A stretch of 18,607 bases of DNA from an uncultured Bacilli bacterium (lineage in GTDB: Bacteria > Bacillota_I > Bacilli_A > RF39 > UBA660), in the NCBI GenBank assembly GCA_910587065.1, contig CAJUMA010000018.1, forward strand, positions 5,001-23,607. Direction: 5' to 3'. Shown piece by piece: positions 6,358 through 14,248 of this stretch (the first letter of the stretch is position 1; every line of letters starts with the position of its first letter). The notes beneath the pieces are model-generated. The model saw only the letters and a program-made list of their open reading frames with translations, made no database searches and was not told where the DNA came from. Both the position numbers and the translations under genes were made by a program.

Positions 6358-7389
6358 TTATGCTGCACGTCTTGAATGTTTTTTTGTTTCAGTCATTTCT
6401 TCTGGCTTTACGAGTAATGTAGGGAACTCCAAAGTAACATCAGTTAAATACCCTGGTGTTGAAACTAATTCTTCTACTGATACATTATATTCAGCAGCTT
6501 TTCTATCTAATTTATTTGTATTATTTCCATAGTTATACAATGGTAACCAATTTTCTTCTGATTGGTAGACATTTTTAGCTATTTCCTTTAGTGTTAATTT
6601 ATCATTAATGGTAAATAATATACACTCATCTTTGTTAGGAGAATCTAGTTCTTCTTCAGTAAGTGATTCATCAACACTTGTTAAATAATCTACTTCATCC
6701 TGTATTGATGCAAGTTCATTAGTGTTGTACAAATCTGTTGCCGTAAAATATTTTATATCTTCTGCATCAATGTTATTTTCCTCTTGTATTTCTTTTTTAC
6801 CTATTTTAAACTCTAAATCATCTAATAAAATAGCTTTTGCCTCATGGATATTAATAACTTTTTCTAGGCCTTCTGTCTCGTTAACTATTGGTTTTTGTTC
6901 TTCTTTTTTTAAATTAGAAGTCTCTTTTCTCTGATTCTTATCCACATCTTTTTTGGGCATGGTTATAACAACTTCATCTTCATAATCATCTTCTAAAACA
7001 CGATAATTTGCTATTTTTTCTGTAAGATTTTCTAGTTCTTTACCTAATTCTTGAATTCTGTCATATCTGTTATTAATTTTTATTAGATTTATTTGTATTT
7101 TTTCTTTTTCTTCGCCTTCAAGTGCATTAATAGCGTTTAATAGTTCTTCATTAAGTTCTTTATTATCACATCTACCTAGTTGCTTACCTAAGCGTATTTT
7201 GGCATTCTTAATAAGTTGAATTGTTTCCTCAATTATAGCTGCTCTTTCTTTTCTAGTGTGTTCCAGTGTTTCCCAGGTCTTATTATAACTAGATTGAAGT
7301 TCATCAATAAAGCTAATAACATTAGTACATGTCTTAGTAAAAGAGGCACGATGATTTTTAGAACCTTCAGCACGACTAAAATCTACCAT
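6358..7389 (-). CDS. Coiled-coil protein with a LysM-like C-terminal domain
   Basis: The start is ATG 7389 (MVDFSRAEGSKN), giving 343 aa. AGGAAG lies about 9 bases upstream, and the -35 box covers the alternative start at 7443, which therefore cannot be used. Residues about 15-132 are strongly helical and charged, probably coiled coil. A long acidic, low-complexity linker follows (about 135-255). The C-terminal part (258-327) has a LysM-like layout: FTINDKLTLKEIAKNVY, then W-x-x-LYNYG-N, then VSVEELVSTPGYL and EFPTLLV; the middle is longer than in a standard LysM. There is no signal peptide or membrane helix, which is odd for a peptidoglycan-binding domain. It forms an operon with the 83-aa gene. 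The LysM call is by pattern only and could be wrong. Confidence 0.72.
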   Translation of the reverse strand: MVDFSRAEGSKNHRASFTKTCTNVISFIDELQSSYNKTWETLEHTRKERAAIIEETIQLIKNAKIRLGKQLGRCDNKELNEELLNAINALEGEEKEKIQINLIKINNRYDRIQELGKELENLTEKIANYRVLEDDYEDEVVITMPKKDVDKNQRKETSNLKKEEQKPIVNETEGLEKVINIHEAKAILLDDLEFKIGKKEIQEENNIDAEDIKYFTATDLYNTNELASIQDEVDYLTSVDESLTEEELDSPNKDECILFTINDKLTLKEIAKNVYQSEENWLPLYNYGNNTNKLDRKAAEYNVSVEELVSTPGYLTDVTLEFPTLLVKPEEMTETKKHSRRAA

Positions 7390-7414
7390 AACTACACTTC
7401 CTATCTTTAAAATC

Positions 7415-7443
7415 ATTATAACAAATAAAAATGCATTGTTCAA
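7415..7443 (-). promoter_or_regulatory. Strong sigma-A promoter of the LysM-like/83-aa operon
   Basis: TTGAAC (7443-7438) and a perfect TATAAT (7420-7415) on the minus strand are 17 bases apart. It shows that translation must begin downstream, at 7389. Confidence 0.87.
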
Positions 7444-7469
7444 TAAATTATTTAATATATAAAAAAAGA

Positions 7470-7491
7470 AAAAACCAACATCTATGTTGGT
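7470..7491 (-). terminator. Intrinsic terminator after the BLIP/SmpA-like remnant
   Basis: ACCAACAT and ATGTTGGT (minus strand) form a compact hairpin followed by TTTTTTC and more T. It closes the GNAT transcript. Its outer stem sequence, ACCAAC/GTTGGT, is the same as in the tRNA terminator at 8459-8483. Confidence 0.85.
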
Positions 7492-7519
7492 AATTAGTTT
7501 ATCTTAGTTGTATTTTAAT

Positions 7520-7783
7520 CTATCTATAACTAGCAACAGTACATTTACCACTTTTATTGTTAAATGTTGCTCCTAATCTTTGGCCTGTGCTATCTACCCA
7601 TGTATAGCTAAGAGAACCTTTAGAAACACTGGTTAGTGTTCCTTCACCACCAACTTTCTTAACTAGTTCTTCATAAGTAAACGAGCCCTTATCCAAGTCT
7701 TTTTGCAAATCGCTTGATAATGGCAATTTTATTTTGTCATCTTTTAAATCTTCCTTATCAATTGTAGCAACTATCTCCCAAAT
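7520..7783 (-). pseudogene. Remnant of a BLIP/SmpA-like domain, no start
   Basis: An open frame on the minus strand runs from just after an in-frame TAG (7786-7784) to a TAG stop at 7520. The C-terminal 55 residues (FTYEELVKKVGGEGTLTS, then SYTWVDSTGQRLGATFNNK and a closing strand) match the beta-lactamase-inhibitor-like / SmpA-OmlA-type repeat usually found in secreted or lipid-anchored proteins of Bacillota. The signal peptide is absent. The only usual start in frame is a TTG at 7726 with no Shine-Dalgarno sequence, and the frame extends upstream into the last codons of the GNAT gene in another phase. It is best read as the tail of a lost lipoprotein or secreted gene. A short 68-aa product from TTG 7726, by coupling to GNAT, is the alternative. 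Confidence 0.6.
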
Positions 7784-8213
7784 CTAATTTCATAACTTGA
7801 TGAACTATTCCTTCTTCTAAAAAATCATCAGATGTTGTAATAAATCCAAGTTTTTCATAAAAACCAACTGCGTGTTTTTGAGCGTTCATCACTATTTTCT
7901 TGCCTTTCATTTTTGACTTTATCGCTTCTAAACTTTGAAGCATTAATTCTTTTCCAATACCTTTTCCATGTGATAAGGTTAATACTCTACCTATTCTAAC
8001 TATATCTTTATCATCATTTTCATAAAATGCTCGCAAGTAAGCAATTACTTTATCATTTTCCATAAAAAAGCAATGTAAACTTTTATAATCAACATTATCC
8101 ATATCAATGTAGTGAATATTTTGCTCCATAATAAATATTTCAGATCTAGCTTTCAGAATTTCATATAATTCTTTAGTTGTTAATTCGTTAAATTTTTTTA
8201 CTATTAAGTTCAT
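7758..8213 (-). CDS. GNAT acetyltransferase, ElaA-like
   Basis: The 151-aa protein is a GCN5-type N-acetyltransferase of the ElaA family (COG2153). It has the family opening (a phrase like F-N-E-L-T-x-x-E-L-Y-E-I-L-K-A-R) and an F-x-x-EQN segment where the family reads VVEQ. The acetyl-CoA loop is GRVLTLSHGKGIGKELM, and the end has FYEKLGF and EGIVHQVMKL. Acceptor substrate is unknown. The start is ATG 8213, eight bases after AAGGAG; a GTG at 8222 overlaps that site and is rejected. It ends in TGA, and the last few residues after MKLDL (GDSCYN) are unlike the family, consistent with a rearranged 3' end next to the BLIP-like remnant. Confidence 0.85.
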   Translation of the reverse strand: MNLIVKKFNELTTKELYEILKARSEIFIMEQNIHYIDMDNVDYKSLHCFFMENDKVIAYLRAFYENDDKDIVRIGRVLTLSHGKGIGKELMLQSLEAIKSKMKGKKIVMNAQKHAVGFYEKLGFITTSDDFLEEGIVHQVMKLDLGDSCYN

Positions 8214-8276
8214 GTTTGACACTCCTTAAGATACACTTTTCTGCTCATCCATTTATCTTTCTTTTTTATATTAAAT

Positions 8277-8285
8277 AGTATAACA
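8277..8285 (-). promoter_or_regulatory. Extended -10 promoter of the GNAT gene
   Basis: TGTTATACT on the minus strand is an extended -10 (TGn plus TATACT). No good -35 is seen at 17 bases. It lies about 64 bases before the ATG. Confidence 0.5.
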
Positions 8286-8458
8286 TTAAAAAAAGCAAAC
8301 TACATTAGTTAATATGCTATATAATTATTTTTTCTTATGTCTTTAGTTTTATATTAGATTTTTTGAATATTTCACTTAATTACTAAAACTTCGATAGCTT
8401 AATAAGCTAATAGCTAATTCTATATATTATTGCGAAGTAATTTTAAGATTAGTGCATT

Positions 8459-8483
8459 AAAAAACCAACGATTTTTCGTTGGT
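8459..8483 (-). terminator. Intrinsic terminator of the tRNA transcript
   Basis: A perfect 8-bp stem, ACCAACGA with TCGTTGGT (8464-8471 with 8476-8483), encloses a 4-base loop and is followed by TTTTT on the minus strand, 12 bases after the CCA of tRNA-Asn. Confidence 0.9.
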
Positions 8484-8494
8484 AATCTACAAAA

Positions 8495-8570
8495 TGGCGC
8501 CCAATGTAGGACTCGAACCTACGACCTAACGGTTAACAGCCGTGCGCTCTACCGACTGAGCTAATTGGGC
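8495..8570 (-). tRNA. tRNA-Asn (anticodon GTT)
   Basis: The minus strand folds as a full cloverleaf. The acceptor GCCCAAT pairs with ATTGGGC, the D-arm has GCTC/GAGC, the anticodon loop is CTGTTAA, and the T-arm is GTAGG-TTCGAGT-CCTAC. The discriminator is G and CCA is encoded (8497-8495). The top pair of the anticodon stem is a C/T mismatch. It is transcribed after tRNA-Gly with a six-base gap. Confidence 0.96.
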
Positions 8571-8576
8571 ATTTAA

Positions 8577-8650
8577 TGGAGCGGGTGATGGGAATCGAAC
8601 CCACGTTATCAGCTTGGAAGGCTGAAGCTCTACCATTAAACTACACCCGC
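8577..8650 (-). tRNA. tRNA-Gly (anticodon TCC)
   Basis: The minus strand gives the acceptor GCGGGTG and its partner CACCCGC. The D-arm has a TTTAATGG loop, the anticodon loop is CTTCCAA, the T-loop is TTCGATT, the discriminator is T, and CCA is encoded. It is the first tRNA of a two-tRNA transcript. Confidence 0.96.
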
Positions 8651-8660
8651 ATCAAGTAGA

Positions 8661-8694
8661 CAATTAACATTATACCCATCATTAATGTTAATTG
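8661..8694. repeat. 12-bp perfect inverted repeat within the tRNA promoter
   Basis: CAATTAACATTA (8661-8672) and TAATGTTAATTG (8683-8694) are exact reverse complements 10 bases apart. One arm covers most of the -10 box and the other reaches into the -35. It could be an operator, a 3' hairpin of the tex mRNA that lacks a U tract, or chance in AT-rich DNA. Confidence 0.6.
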
Positions 8695-8697
8695 CAA
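8669..8697 (-). promoter_or_regulatory. Sigma-A promoter of the tRNA-Gly/tRNA-Asn pair
   Basis: TTGCAA (8697-8692) and TATAAT (8674-8669) are 17 bases apart on the minus strand. The -10 is about 18 bases before the tRNA-Gly 5' end, leaving a short 5' leader. Confidence 0.85.
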
Positions 8698-8715
8698 TAC
8701 TTTTTTTAAATTTTT

Positions 8716-10872
8716 TTAATTTTTTATTAAACTAAGCTGAACTTTTTGTTTCTCTAAGTCTATTCCATCGACATAACATTTAATAATATCTCCGACATTC
8801 AATACATCATTTGGATTTTTTACAAATGATTTACTCATCTTAGAAATATGTATTAAACCATCATCATGAAGACCAATATCAACAAAAGCTCCAAATGAGG
8901 CAACATTTCTTACTGTTCCTTCAAGTTCCATTCCTATACGTAAATCTTCAATATGGAGTATATCACTTTTTAAAATTGGAGACTCAAGTTCATCACGTGG
9001 ATCTAATCCTGGATTTTGTAATTCTTTTATTATGTCTGTTATAGTATATTCATCACTTGCAATATTATTCATTAAATCTTTAATATTTGCAGCACTTAAT
9101 GTTTCCTTAAATGATTCTTTGTTTATATCTTTAATATCTAATTTTAAATATTCTAAGATCTTTTCAGCTATACAATAGCTCTCTGGGTGTATTCCTGTAT
9201 TATCAAATGGATTAGTGCCATCTGGTATTCTTAAGAATCCGATTGCTTGCTCATATACTTTAGGGGTAATACCTTTTATATTTTTAATCTCTTCACGATT
9301 TATAATTTTGTGTTCTTCCTTATACTTGTATATATTATCAATTACACTTTTTGTTAAACCTGAAACATATTTCAAGATGCTTTTTGAAGAAGTATTAATA
9401 TTTACACCAACTTCATTTACAACTTTTGATGTTGTAAAATCTAAAGCACTTCCAAGTTCTTTTTGATTTACATCATACTGATATTCACCAACTCCAATAG
9501 ATTTTGGATCTATTTTAACAAGTTCAGATAATGGATCTTGTATTCTTCTTCCAATAGAAACAGCACTTCTTTTCTCAACTGCTAAATCAGGGAATTCTTC
9601 TATTGCAAGTTTAGAAGCCGAATAAATTGATGCTCCTGCTTCTGATGTAATAACATATTTGCAATGCAAACTATATTCACGTATTAAATCAGCACAAAAT
9701 TTTTCAGATTCACGTGATGCTGTTCCATTACCAATAGAAATAATATCTACTTTATATTTTTCGATTAAATTTTTTACAATTAATTTACTAGCAGCTATAT
9801 TTTGATCTTGATTACTATTTAAAAATGGTTTTATTACTGTAGAATCTAAATATTTTCCTGAGGCATCAACTACTGCTAATTTGCAGCCATTAACATATCC
9901 TGGATCAAATCCCAAAACGACCATTCCTTTAATGGGTCTTGTAAGTAATAAGTGTTCTAGATTCACTCCGAAAGTTTCAATGGCTTTTTTCTCTGCTGAA
10001 TCTGTTATTTCAGATCTAATTTCTCTTTCTATACTTGGTAAAACAAGTCTTTTTAAAGAATCTTTTATACTTGATTTTACTAAATCGCAGACAAAAGAAG
10101 TAGGATTTTTTATTAGCTTTTTTTCAAGGTATTCTATAATTGATTCTTCATCCATATTAATTGAAACAGTTAATATTTTTTCTTTTTCGCCACGATTTAT
10201 TGCTAGTACTCGGTAATGTTTAATATATTTTACACTTTCAGAAAAATCATAATACATTTCATATGTTTTCTTTTCATCAATGGCATTTTTTTTAATTTTT
10301 GCTTCTACAGTGCCAGTGTTAAAGATATTTGTTCTTATCCACTTACGATAATAGGCGTTATCACTTATCCATTCGGCTATGATATATCCTGCTCCTTCTA
10401 AAGCTAACTCTGTTGTTGAAATCTTGTCACTTATGAACTTTGCTGCTATACTTTCTAAACTACCTGTTGTTGGGAAAGACATAATCATTTTAGCTAGTGG
10501 TTCAAGACCAGCATTGATTGCTTCACTTGCTTTAGTTTTTTTCTTTTCTTTATATGGACGATATAAATCTTCAACTTCAGTTAACTTCTTTGCGTTTAAT
10601 ATCTGATTTTTTAATTCATCTGTTAAAAGTCCCTTTTCATCAATTAAACGGATTACTGTTTCTTTTCTATCCAATAAATTTTGATAGTAGGAATAAAGAT
10701 CTCCAATAGCTTTAATTTGGTTTTCATCAAGAGCACCAGTTACTTCTTTTCTATACCTTGCTATAAAAGGGATTGTTGCCCCTTCTTCAAGTAAAGAAAG
10801 TGTTGCTTCTATTTGTTTTTTTTCTATTTTCAAGCTTTCCATTAACTCATTTATTATTATCTCATTATTCAT
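8716..10872 (-). CDS. tex: Tex family RNA-binding transcription accessory protein
   Basis: This full-length 718-aa Tex protein begins with the N-terminal helical region (EEGATIPFIARYRKEVTGALDE at about 29-50, a family hallmark). It then has the YqgF-like RNase H fold domain from about 316 (GFDPGYVNGCKLAVVD), helix-hairpin-helix segments (about 490-570, with GLTKSVIDNI and IKNIKGITPKVYEQAIGFLRI), and a C-terminal S1 domain (about 640-716; GTVRNVASFGAFVDIG, DGLIHISKMS). Tex binds nucleic acid and affects transcription and ribosome-linked processes; its exact role is debated. GGAG lies 7 bases before the ATG. No terminator separates it from the tRNA pair downstream, so its mRNA may run through them. 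It is the best-conserved gene of the window. Confidence 0.96.
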   Translation of the reverse strand: MNNEIIINELMESLKIEKKQIEATLSLLEEGATIPFIARYRKEVTGALDENQIKAIGDLYSYYQNLLDRKETVIRLIDEKGLLTDELKNQILNAKKLTEVEDLYRPYKEKKKTKASEAINAGLEPLAKMIMSFPTTGSLESIAAKFISDKISTTELALEGAGYIIAEWISDNAYYRKWIRTNIFNTGTVEAKIKKNAIDEKKTYEMYYDFSESVKYIKHYRVLAINRGEKEKILTVSINMDEESIIEYLEKKLIKNPTSFVCDLVKSSIKDSLKRLVLPSIEREIRSEITDSAEKKAIETFGVNLEHLLLTRPIKGMVVLGFDPGYVNGCKLAVVDASGKYLDSTVIKPFLNSNQDQNIAASKLIVKNLIEKYKVDIISIGNGTASRESEKFCADLIREYSLHCKYVITSEAGASIYSASKLAIEEFPDLAVEKRSAVSIGRRIQDPLSELVKIDPKSIGVGEYQYDVNQKELGSALDFTTSKVVNEVGVNINTSSKSILKYVSGLTKSVIDNIYKYKEEHKIINREEIKNIKGITPKVYEQAIGFLRIPDGTNPFDNTGIHPESYCIAEKILEYLKLDIKDINKESFKETLSAANIKDLMNNIASDEYTITDIIKELQNPGLDPRDELESPILKSDILHIEDLRIGMELEGTVRNVASFGAFVDIGLHDDGLIHISKMSKSFVKNPNDVLNVGDIIKCYVDGIDLEKQKVQLSLIKN

Positions 10873-10895
10873 TTTATCACTCCACTGTAATTAAA

Positions 10896-10924
10896 ATTAT
10901 ATAGTATTTTATAATAAATTTAAA
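10896..10924 (-). promoter_or_regulatory. Probable promoter of tex
   Basis: TTTAAA (10924-10919) and a perfect TATAAT (10901-10896) on the minus strand are 17 bases apart. The -35 is only a 4/6 match. Confidence 0.5.
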
Positions 10925-10945
10925 TAGATATAACACTCTCTTGGC

Positions 10946-10971
10946 AAAAAAAAGCAATTTTATCTTGCTCT
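10946..10971 (-). terminator. Intrinsic terminator overlapping the end of the LRR lipoprotein gene
   Basis: On the minus strand AGAGCAA pairs with TTGCTTT (one G-U) around a 7-base loop and runs into eight T. The TAA stop (10962-10960) is in the loop. Confidence 0.75.
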
Positions 10972-12501
10972 ATTTAGATTATTTGAAGATACAGAATTTG
11001 TTGATAATGATTCTGCATTTTCTGTTAATTGGTTATTAATACCAGTGGAGACAACGACATCGACGCCATTATCAATTAAATCTTCAAAAACACTTATATC
11101 AGGTAAAGGATTATCTTCTGTAACTGAAACTTTTTTAAGAGATGGAAGAGATGATAAAAAGCTATAGTCTGCTATATTATTATCACGAGCATCAAATACT
11201 TCTAAATCGCGCGAAAGTTCAATACCAGCAATTTCCTTTATTTTGGTGTTTCGAATACTTAAATATTTTAAATCATTATATGATGAGTAATGTGAAACAG
11301 TAATAGAATCACCCAAATTTGGACAGTTAAAGATAGTTAAATTCTCCGTGTTATCTGGCATTGAAAAGTAATCAAATAAACAGTTTGTTACTTCAACAGT
11401 TACATAATCATCGACATTTTTTATATGGTGAATATAGGCATCTTCTGGAAGATTGTTTATACTTAAGTATTTTTGCTCGCCTATCAATTTTGAAATATCA
11501 TATAAATTGTAGACTTCATCAGTAAACAAGAATCCAATTCTTGTTCCTTCTTTGTCAAAAACTTCCGCATAATATTCTTTTTGTGCGTCATAGTATTTTA
11601 CTACTAATTTGACGCCTGTATTTTCTTCTGACATTGTAAAAATTAATTTGTGATTGGTAGTTGTCTCCACAATATCTTCTGCTGTCTCATTTGAAAATAT
11701 ACCTCTTTTTATAAATTCTTCAAGTTGTTTTACATCTTTTATACTATTGTATTCTAAGCTTATAGTCGTCAATTTTGGTAATGTAGCAATAACTTCAGGA
11801 TTAGTTATTGCATTACATCTTAATTTAGCAATTGTTAAGTTTTCACAGTTACTTAATGGAGTTAAGTCAGATACTTTAGTTCCAGCAAGTTCAATTGCTG
11901 CAATATTTTCTAAAGAAGAAATAAAATCAATATTGCGGATATTAGAACAGTTCTCAATTCGCACTCCTTCTAGAGTTTTATAATTACTCAAGACATCTAG
12001 ATTATCTATTTTGCTATCATAAATTGATAATTCTTTAACATTTGGAAGAGTGGATAATTCATCTAATATATCTGTATTTTCTAAATTATGAAAGTGTAAA
12101 TATTCACAGTTACATTTTTTTAACATATAACTCATTAGTCTAACTTCTGGAATATTTGCTGTATAATAAGCTTCTCCTTGATAGCATTCAGCCAAAAATT
12201 CTTGTCTAACATTATTCCAAGTTATTACCACACGATTAACAGATTTAAACTCTTCTGTTTCAACTAATTCGTAATTTGAAACAGTCTTTTCAAAAGCAGC
12301 TTTTTCTTCTCTTTCACGTTCTATCTCTTCATATATCTGATCTGTTATTTCGTTAGTTAGCTCAAAAGATGAGGAGATAATAGATAAAATTGTTTCTTTT
12401 CTTTGTATTTCGGCATTCTTTTCTTCTTCACTAGTACAACTTGTTAAAATAAAATTAGCTGAAAGTAACCCAATTGCTGTATAAAATTTTAACTTTTTCA
12501 T
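10960..12501 (-). CDS. Leucine-rich-repeat lipoprotein
   Basis: The 513-aa protein has a lipoprotein signal with L-T-S-C22, so it is anchored on the outer face of the membrane. Residues about 25-72 are a charged helix (EEIEREREEK). There are two blocks of internalin-type leucine-rich repeats, about 133-262 (for example LPNVKELSIYDSKIDNLDVL and IAAIELAGTKVSDLTPLSNC) and about 345-475 (DLKYLSIRNTKIKEIAGI and SLPSLKKVSV). Each block is preceded by a non-LRR beta-rich stretch (about 88-130 and 285-345) of similar layout, which suggests an ancient duplication of the unit. The tail is Ser/Asn rich. LRR surface proteins usually bind ligands or other proteins; the partner is unknown. AAGGGGG lies 7 bases before the ATG. 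It is a single-gene unit. Confidence 0.85.
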   Translation of the reverse strand: MKKLKFYTAIGLLSANFILTSCTSEEEKNAEIQRKETILSIISSSFELTNEITDQIYEEIEREREEKAAFEKTVSNYELVETEEFKSVNRVVITWNNVRQEFLAECYQGEAYYTANIPEVRLMSYMLKKCNCEYLHFHNLENTDILDELSTLPNVKELSIYDSKIDNLDVLSNYKTLEGVRIENCSNIRNIDFISSLENIAAIELAGTKVSDLTPLSNCENLTIAKLRCNAITNPEVIATLPKLTTISLEYNSIKDVKQLEEFIKRGIFSNETAEDIVETTTNHKLIFTMSEENTGVKLVVKYYDAQKEYYAEVFDKEGTRIGFLFTDEVYNLYDISKLIGEQKYLSINNLPEDAYIHHIKNVDDYVTVEVTNCLFDYFSMPDNTENLTIFNCPNLGDSITVSHYSSYNDLKYLSIRNTKIKEIAGIELSRDLEVFDARDNNIADYSFLSSLPSLKKVSVTEDNPLPDISVFEDLIDNGVDVVVSTGINNQLTENAESLSTNSVSSNNLNRAR

Positions 12502-12526
12502 GAATATTCCCCCTTAAACTTTGCTT

Positions 12527-12555
12527 ATTTTACTATATAAGAGAAGAAATTTCAA
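12527..12555 (-). promoter_or_regulatory. Sigma-A promoter of the LRR lipoprotein gene
   Basis: TTGAAA (12555-12550) and TAAAAT (12532-12527) on the minus strand are 17 bases apart, just after the terminator of the preceding gene. Confidence 0.72.
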
Positions 12556-12562
12556 GTTTAAC

Positions 12563-12586
12563 AAAAAAAAGGCCTTAAATAAGGCT
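12563..12586 (-). terminator. Intrinsic terminator of the large membrane-anchored protein gene
   Basis: AGCCTTATTTAAGGCC on the minus strand forms a GC-based hairpin followed by a long T run. It begins one base after the TAA stop. Confidence 0.88.
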
Positions 12587-12587
12587 C

Positions 12588-14192
12588 TTAATATAATTTT
12601 ATAACTTCAATAATATCAGAATTTTCATAGTATCCTATCGACAATTTGTCGCCAATACCTATAAATGCTAATTTATCTCCTAAAGTAATTGGCATAACAT
12701 ATTTTTTAGATTCACTGTCAGTAATATAATAATATGTGTTTCCAGATTTTGTCGCAGATTTAATACTCTTAATTGTTATATCTTTTTTGGTTAATATATT
12801 ATCACTAATTTCTTCTGCATAACTCTGCAAGAAATTTTGTGATGCTGTTTCAATACCCTTGGAAGCGTCAGTTACAACTACTTTTTGATAGTCTTGGACA
12901 TCAACAAAGCCATACATTTTAACAAGTCCAGCAGCATCTTTTAAACTTACTAAATAAGTAGGTTTATTATTTAAATTAATTAGTAGTGGGAAAGTCGAAA
13001 CATATTGCATTTGTTGTACTTGTCCTTGAGCAGAGGCCATAGCACTAAATTCTTCTGCTCCAGGCACTGAATAGAAGTTTGTTTCTCCAGTTCTCATATT
13101 TGAAAGAATAAAGCCTAAATTAGATTCATCACTCATTACACTTGTAATTCCAGTATAAAGATAAATATCATCATTCATAGCTAAATAATTATAGCCTTCT
13201 GTAGTGTTTACTACATTCTTTTGACCAAAAATGCTATTAAAGAAACCACCTTTATAGTTTCCCCAATCATCAACTTGTTCGATTAATAAATCAGGATTGT
13301 ATGCATTGTCAACCCACGAAGGTACATCTTCTATCTTATATTTTTTGGATTTGCCATCTATTGGATTAAAGATTATGACACCGCTTACTTTAGTTTTTAA
13401 GTTAACCGCTGTATAACTATATGTTGGTACAATGAAGAAAGGATTTCCTTCATTATCTATCTCAAATTTAGCATCTCCGAAAACAGTTGTTGGATAAGCA
13501 AAGCGAAGATGTCTTTGTAAATTTTCATTAAAGAAGGCGCTTGGCATATATTTCATACCTTTATCAAGTTTAACAAGTTCTGTATTGCCATTGACTGAGT
13601 TTACCTTGATATATCCTTTTACACCGTTTTTTCTATTAGTAATCCACTTTATAAAATCAGCATATTCAAGTGGCGTTACTCTGGTAATCTCATTGTTATG
13701 GTTTATTTGTGTATATTGATCTGATACATAATATTGACTTACCAATTCACTCATTTGTCCCATAACTCGATCCCCTAATTTCTCGGAAGAATCACGATCT
13801 AGTAGTGGAAGCATATTGAAATTTACTTCCTCTATATCAGTAGAAAAATCTTTTGTTTCATCAATTGATATTCTTCTTGAATAACTTCCTGCATTAAAAA
13901 GTGGAGAGCAAGCAATATCAATTAAAATAATGCCAAGAATTACAATAAATAAAAGTGTACATGGAATACTTACAACTTTAGGTAAATCTTGAAGTTTAGA
14001 ATTATTGGTTATTCTAACAGTTGTATTGCTTGAAGACGCAATAAGAAATAGGAATATAAACAAAACAGTTGATGCTAGAATAAATGCCCAAAAACCAAAT
14101 GCTTGAATATTTAATGGAGGTAAGAATAAATAGTACCCCACTCCCATTAAGACAATTTGCAAAATACTTGCAATTATATAATTTTTTTTCAT
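12588..14192 (-). CDS. Conserved three-helix membrane-anchored protein, function unknown
   Basis: The start is ATG 14192 (MKKNYIIAS), five bases after AGAGGTG, giving 534 aa; an upstream start at 14231 would fall within the promoter. Three hydrophobic helices lie near residues 5-24, 33-52 and 74-94, followed by a single large extracytoplasmic domain of about 440 residues. This has well-ordered beta-like segments (RFAYPTTVFGDAKFEIDNEGNPFF, VPSWVDNAYNPDLLIEQVDDWG, SDESNLGFILSNMRTGETNFYSVPGAEEFSAMASAQG). I recall the same segments from uncharacterised membrane proteins of gut Clostridia and Bacilli, but no function. The topology resembles a sensor or envelope scaffold; no enzyme motif is visible. 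It shares its upstream region with the divergent 249-aa gene. Confidence 0.82.
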   Translation of the reverse strand: MKKNYIIASILQIVLMGVGYYLFLPPLNIQAFGFWAFILASTVLFIFLFLIASSSNTTVRITNNSKLQDLPKVVSIPCTLLFIVILGIILIDIACSPLFNAGSYSRRISIDETKDFSTDIEEVNFNMLPLLDRDSSEKLGDRVMGQMSELVSQYYVSDQYTQINHNNEITRVTPLEYADFIKWITNRKNGVKGYIKVNSVNGNTELVKLDKGMKYMPSAFFNENLQRHLRFAYPTTVFGDAKFEIDNEGNPFFIVPTYSYTAVNLKTKVSGVIIFNPIDGKSKKYKIEDVPSWVDNAYNPDLLIEQVDDWGNYKGGFFNSIFGQKNVVNTTEGYNYLAMNDDIYLYTGITSVMSDESNLGFILSNMRTGETNFYSVPGAEEFSAMASAQGQVQQMQYVSTFPLLINLNNKPTYLVSLKDAAGLVKMYGFVDVQDYQKVVVTDASKGIETASQNFLQSYAEEISDNILTKKDITIKSIKSATKSGNTYYYITDSESKKYVMPITLGDKLAFIGIGDKLSIGYYENSDIIEVIKLY

Positions 14193-14211
14193 TAGTTCAC
14201 CTCTTACGCTT

Positions 14212-14240
14212 ATAATAATACTTTTATTCAATAAAGTAAA
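14212..14240 (-). promoter_or_regulatory. Promoter of the three-helix membrane protein gene
   Basis: TTTACT (14240-14235) and TATTAT (14217-14212) on the minus strand are 17 bases apart. It sits back to back with the plus-strand promoter at 14249-14277. Confidence 0.6.
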
Positions 14241-14248
14241 TAATATTC

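Noticed and set aside
7390..7443. Longer N-terminus of the LysM-like protein with a hydrophobic start that might be a signal peptide.
   Set aside because: A consensus promoter covers this stretch, so it would not be in the transcript.
7758..7760. Recoding of TGA as Trp, as in mycoplasmas.
   Set aside because: TGA acts as the stop of the GNAT gene, and Trp in all proteins examined is TGG.
8286..8458. Possible small RNA or riboswitch between the GNAT gene and the tRNA terminator; a 7-bp palindrome (TAGCTTA/TAAGCTA) within an ACTTCG/CGAAGT pair.
   Set aside because: No promoter, U tract or known motif accompanies it, and such short pairings are common in AT-rich DNA.
8495..8650. tRNA genes as an integration site for a mobile element.
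   Set aside because: I found no repeat of either tRNA 3' end elsewhere in the window and no integrase.
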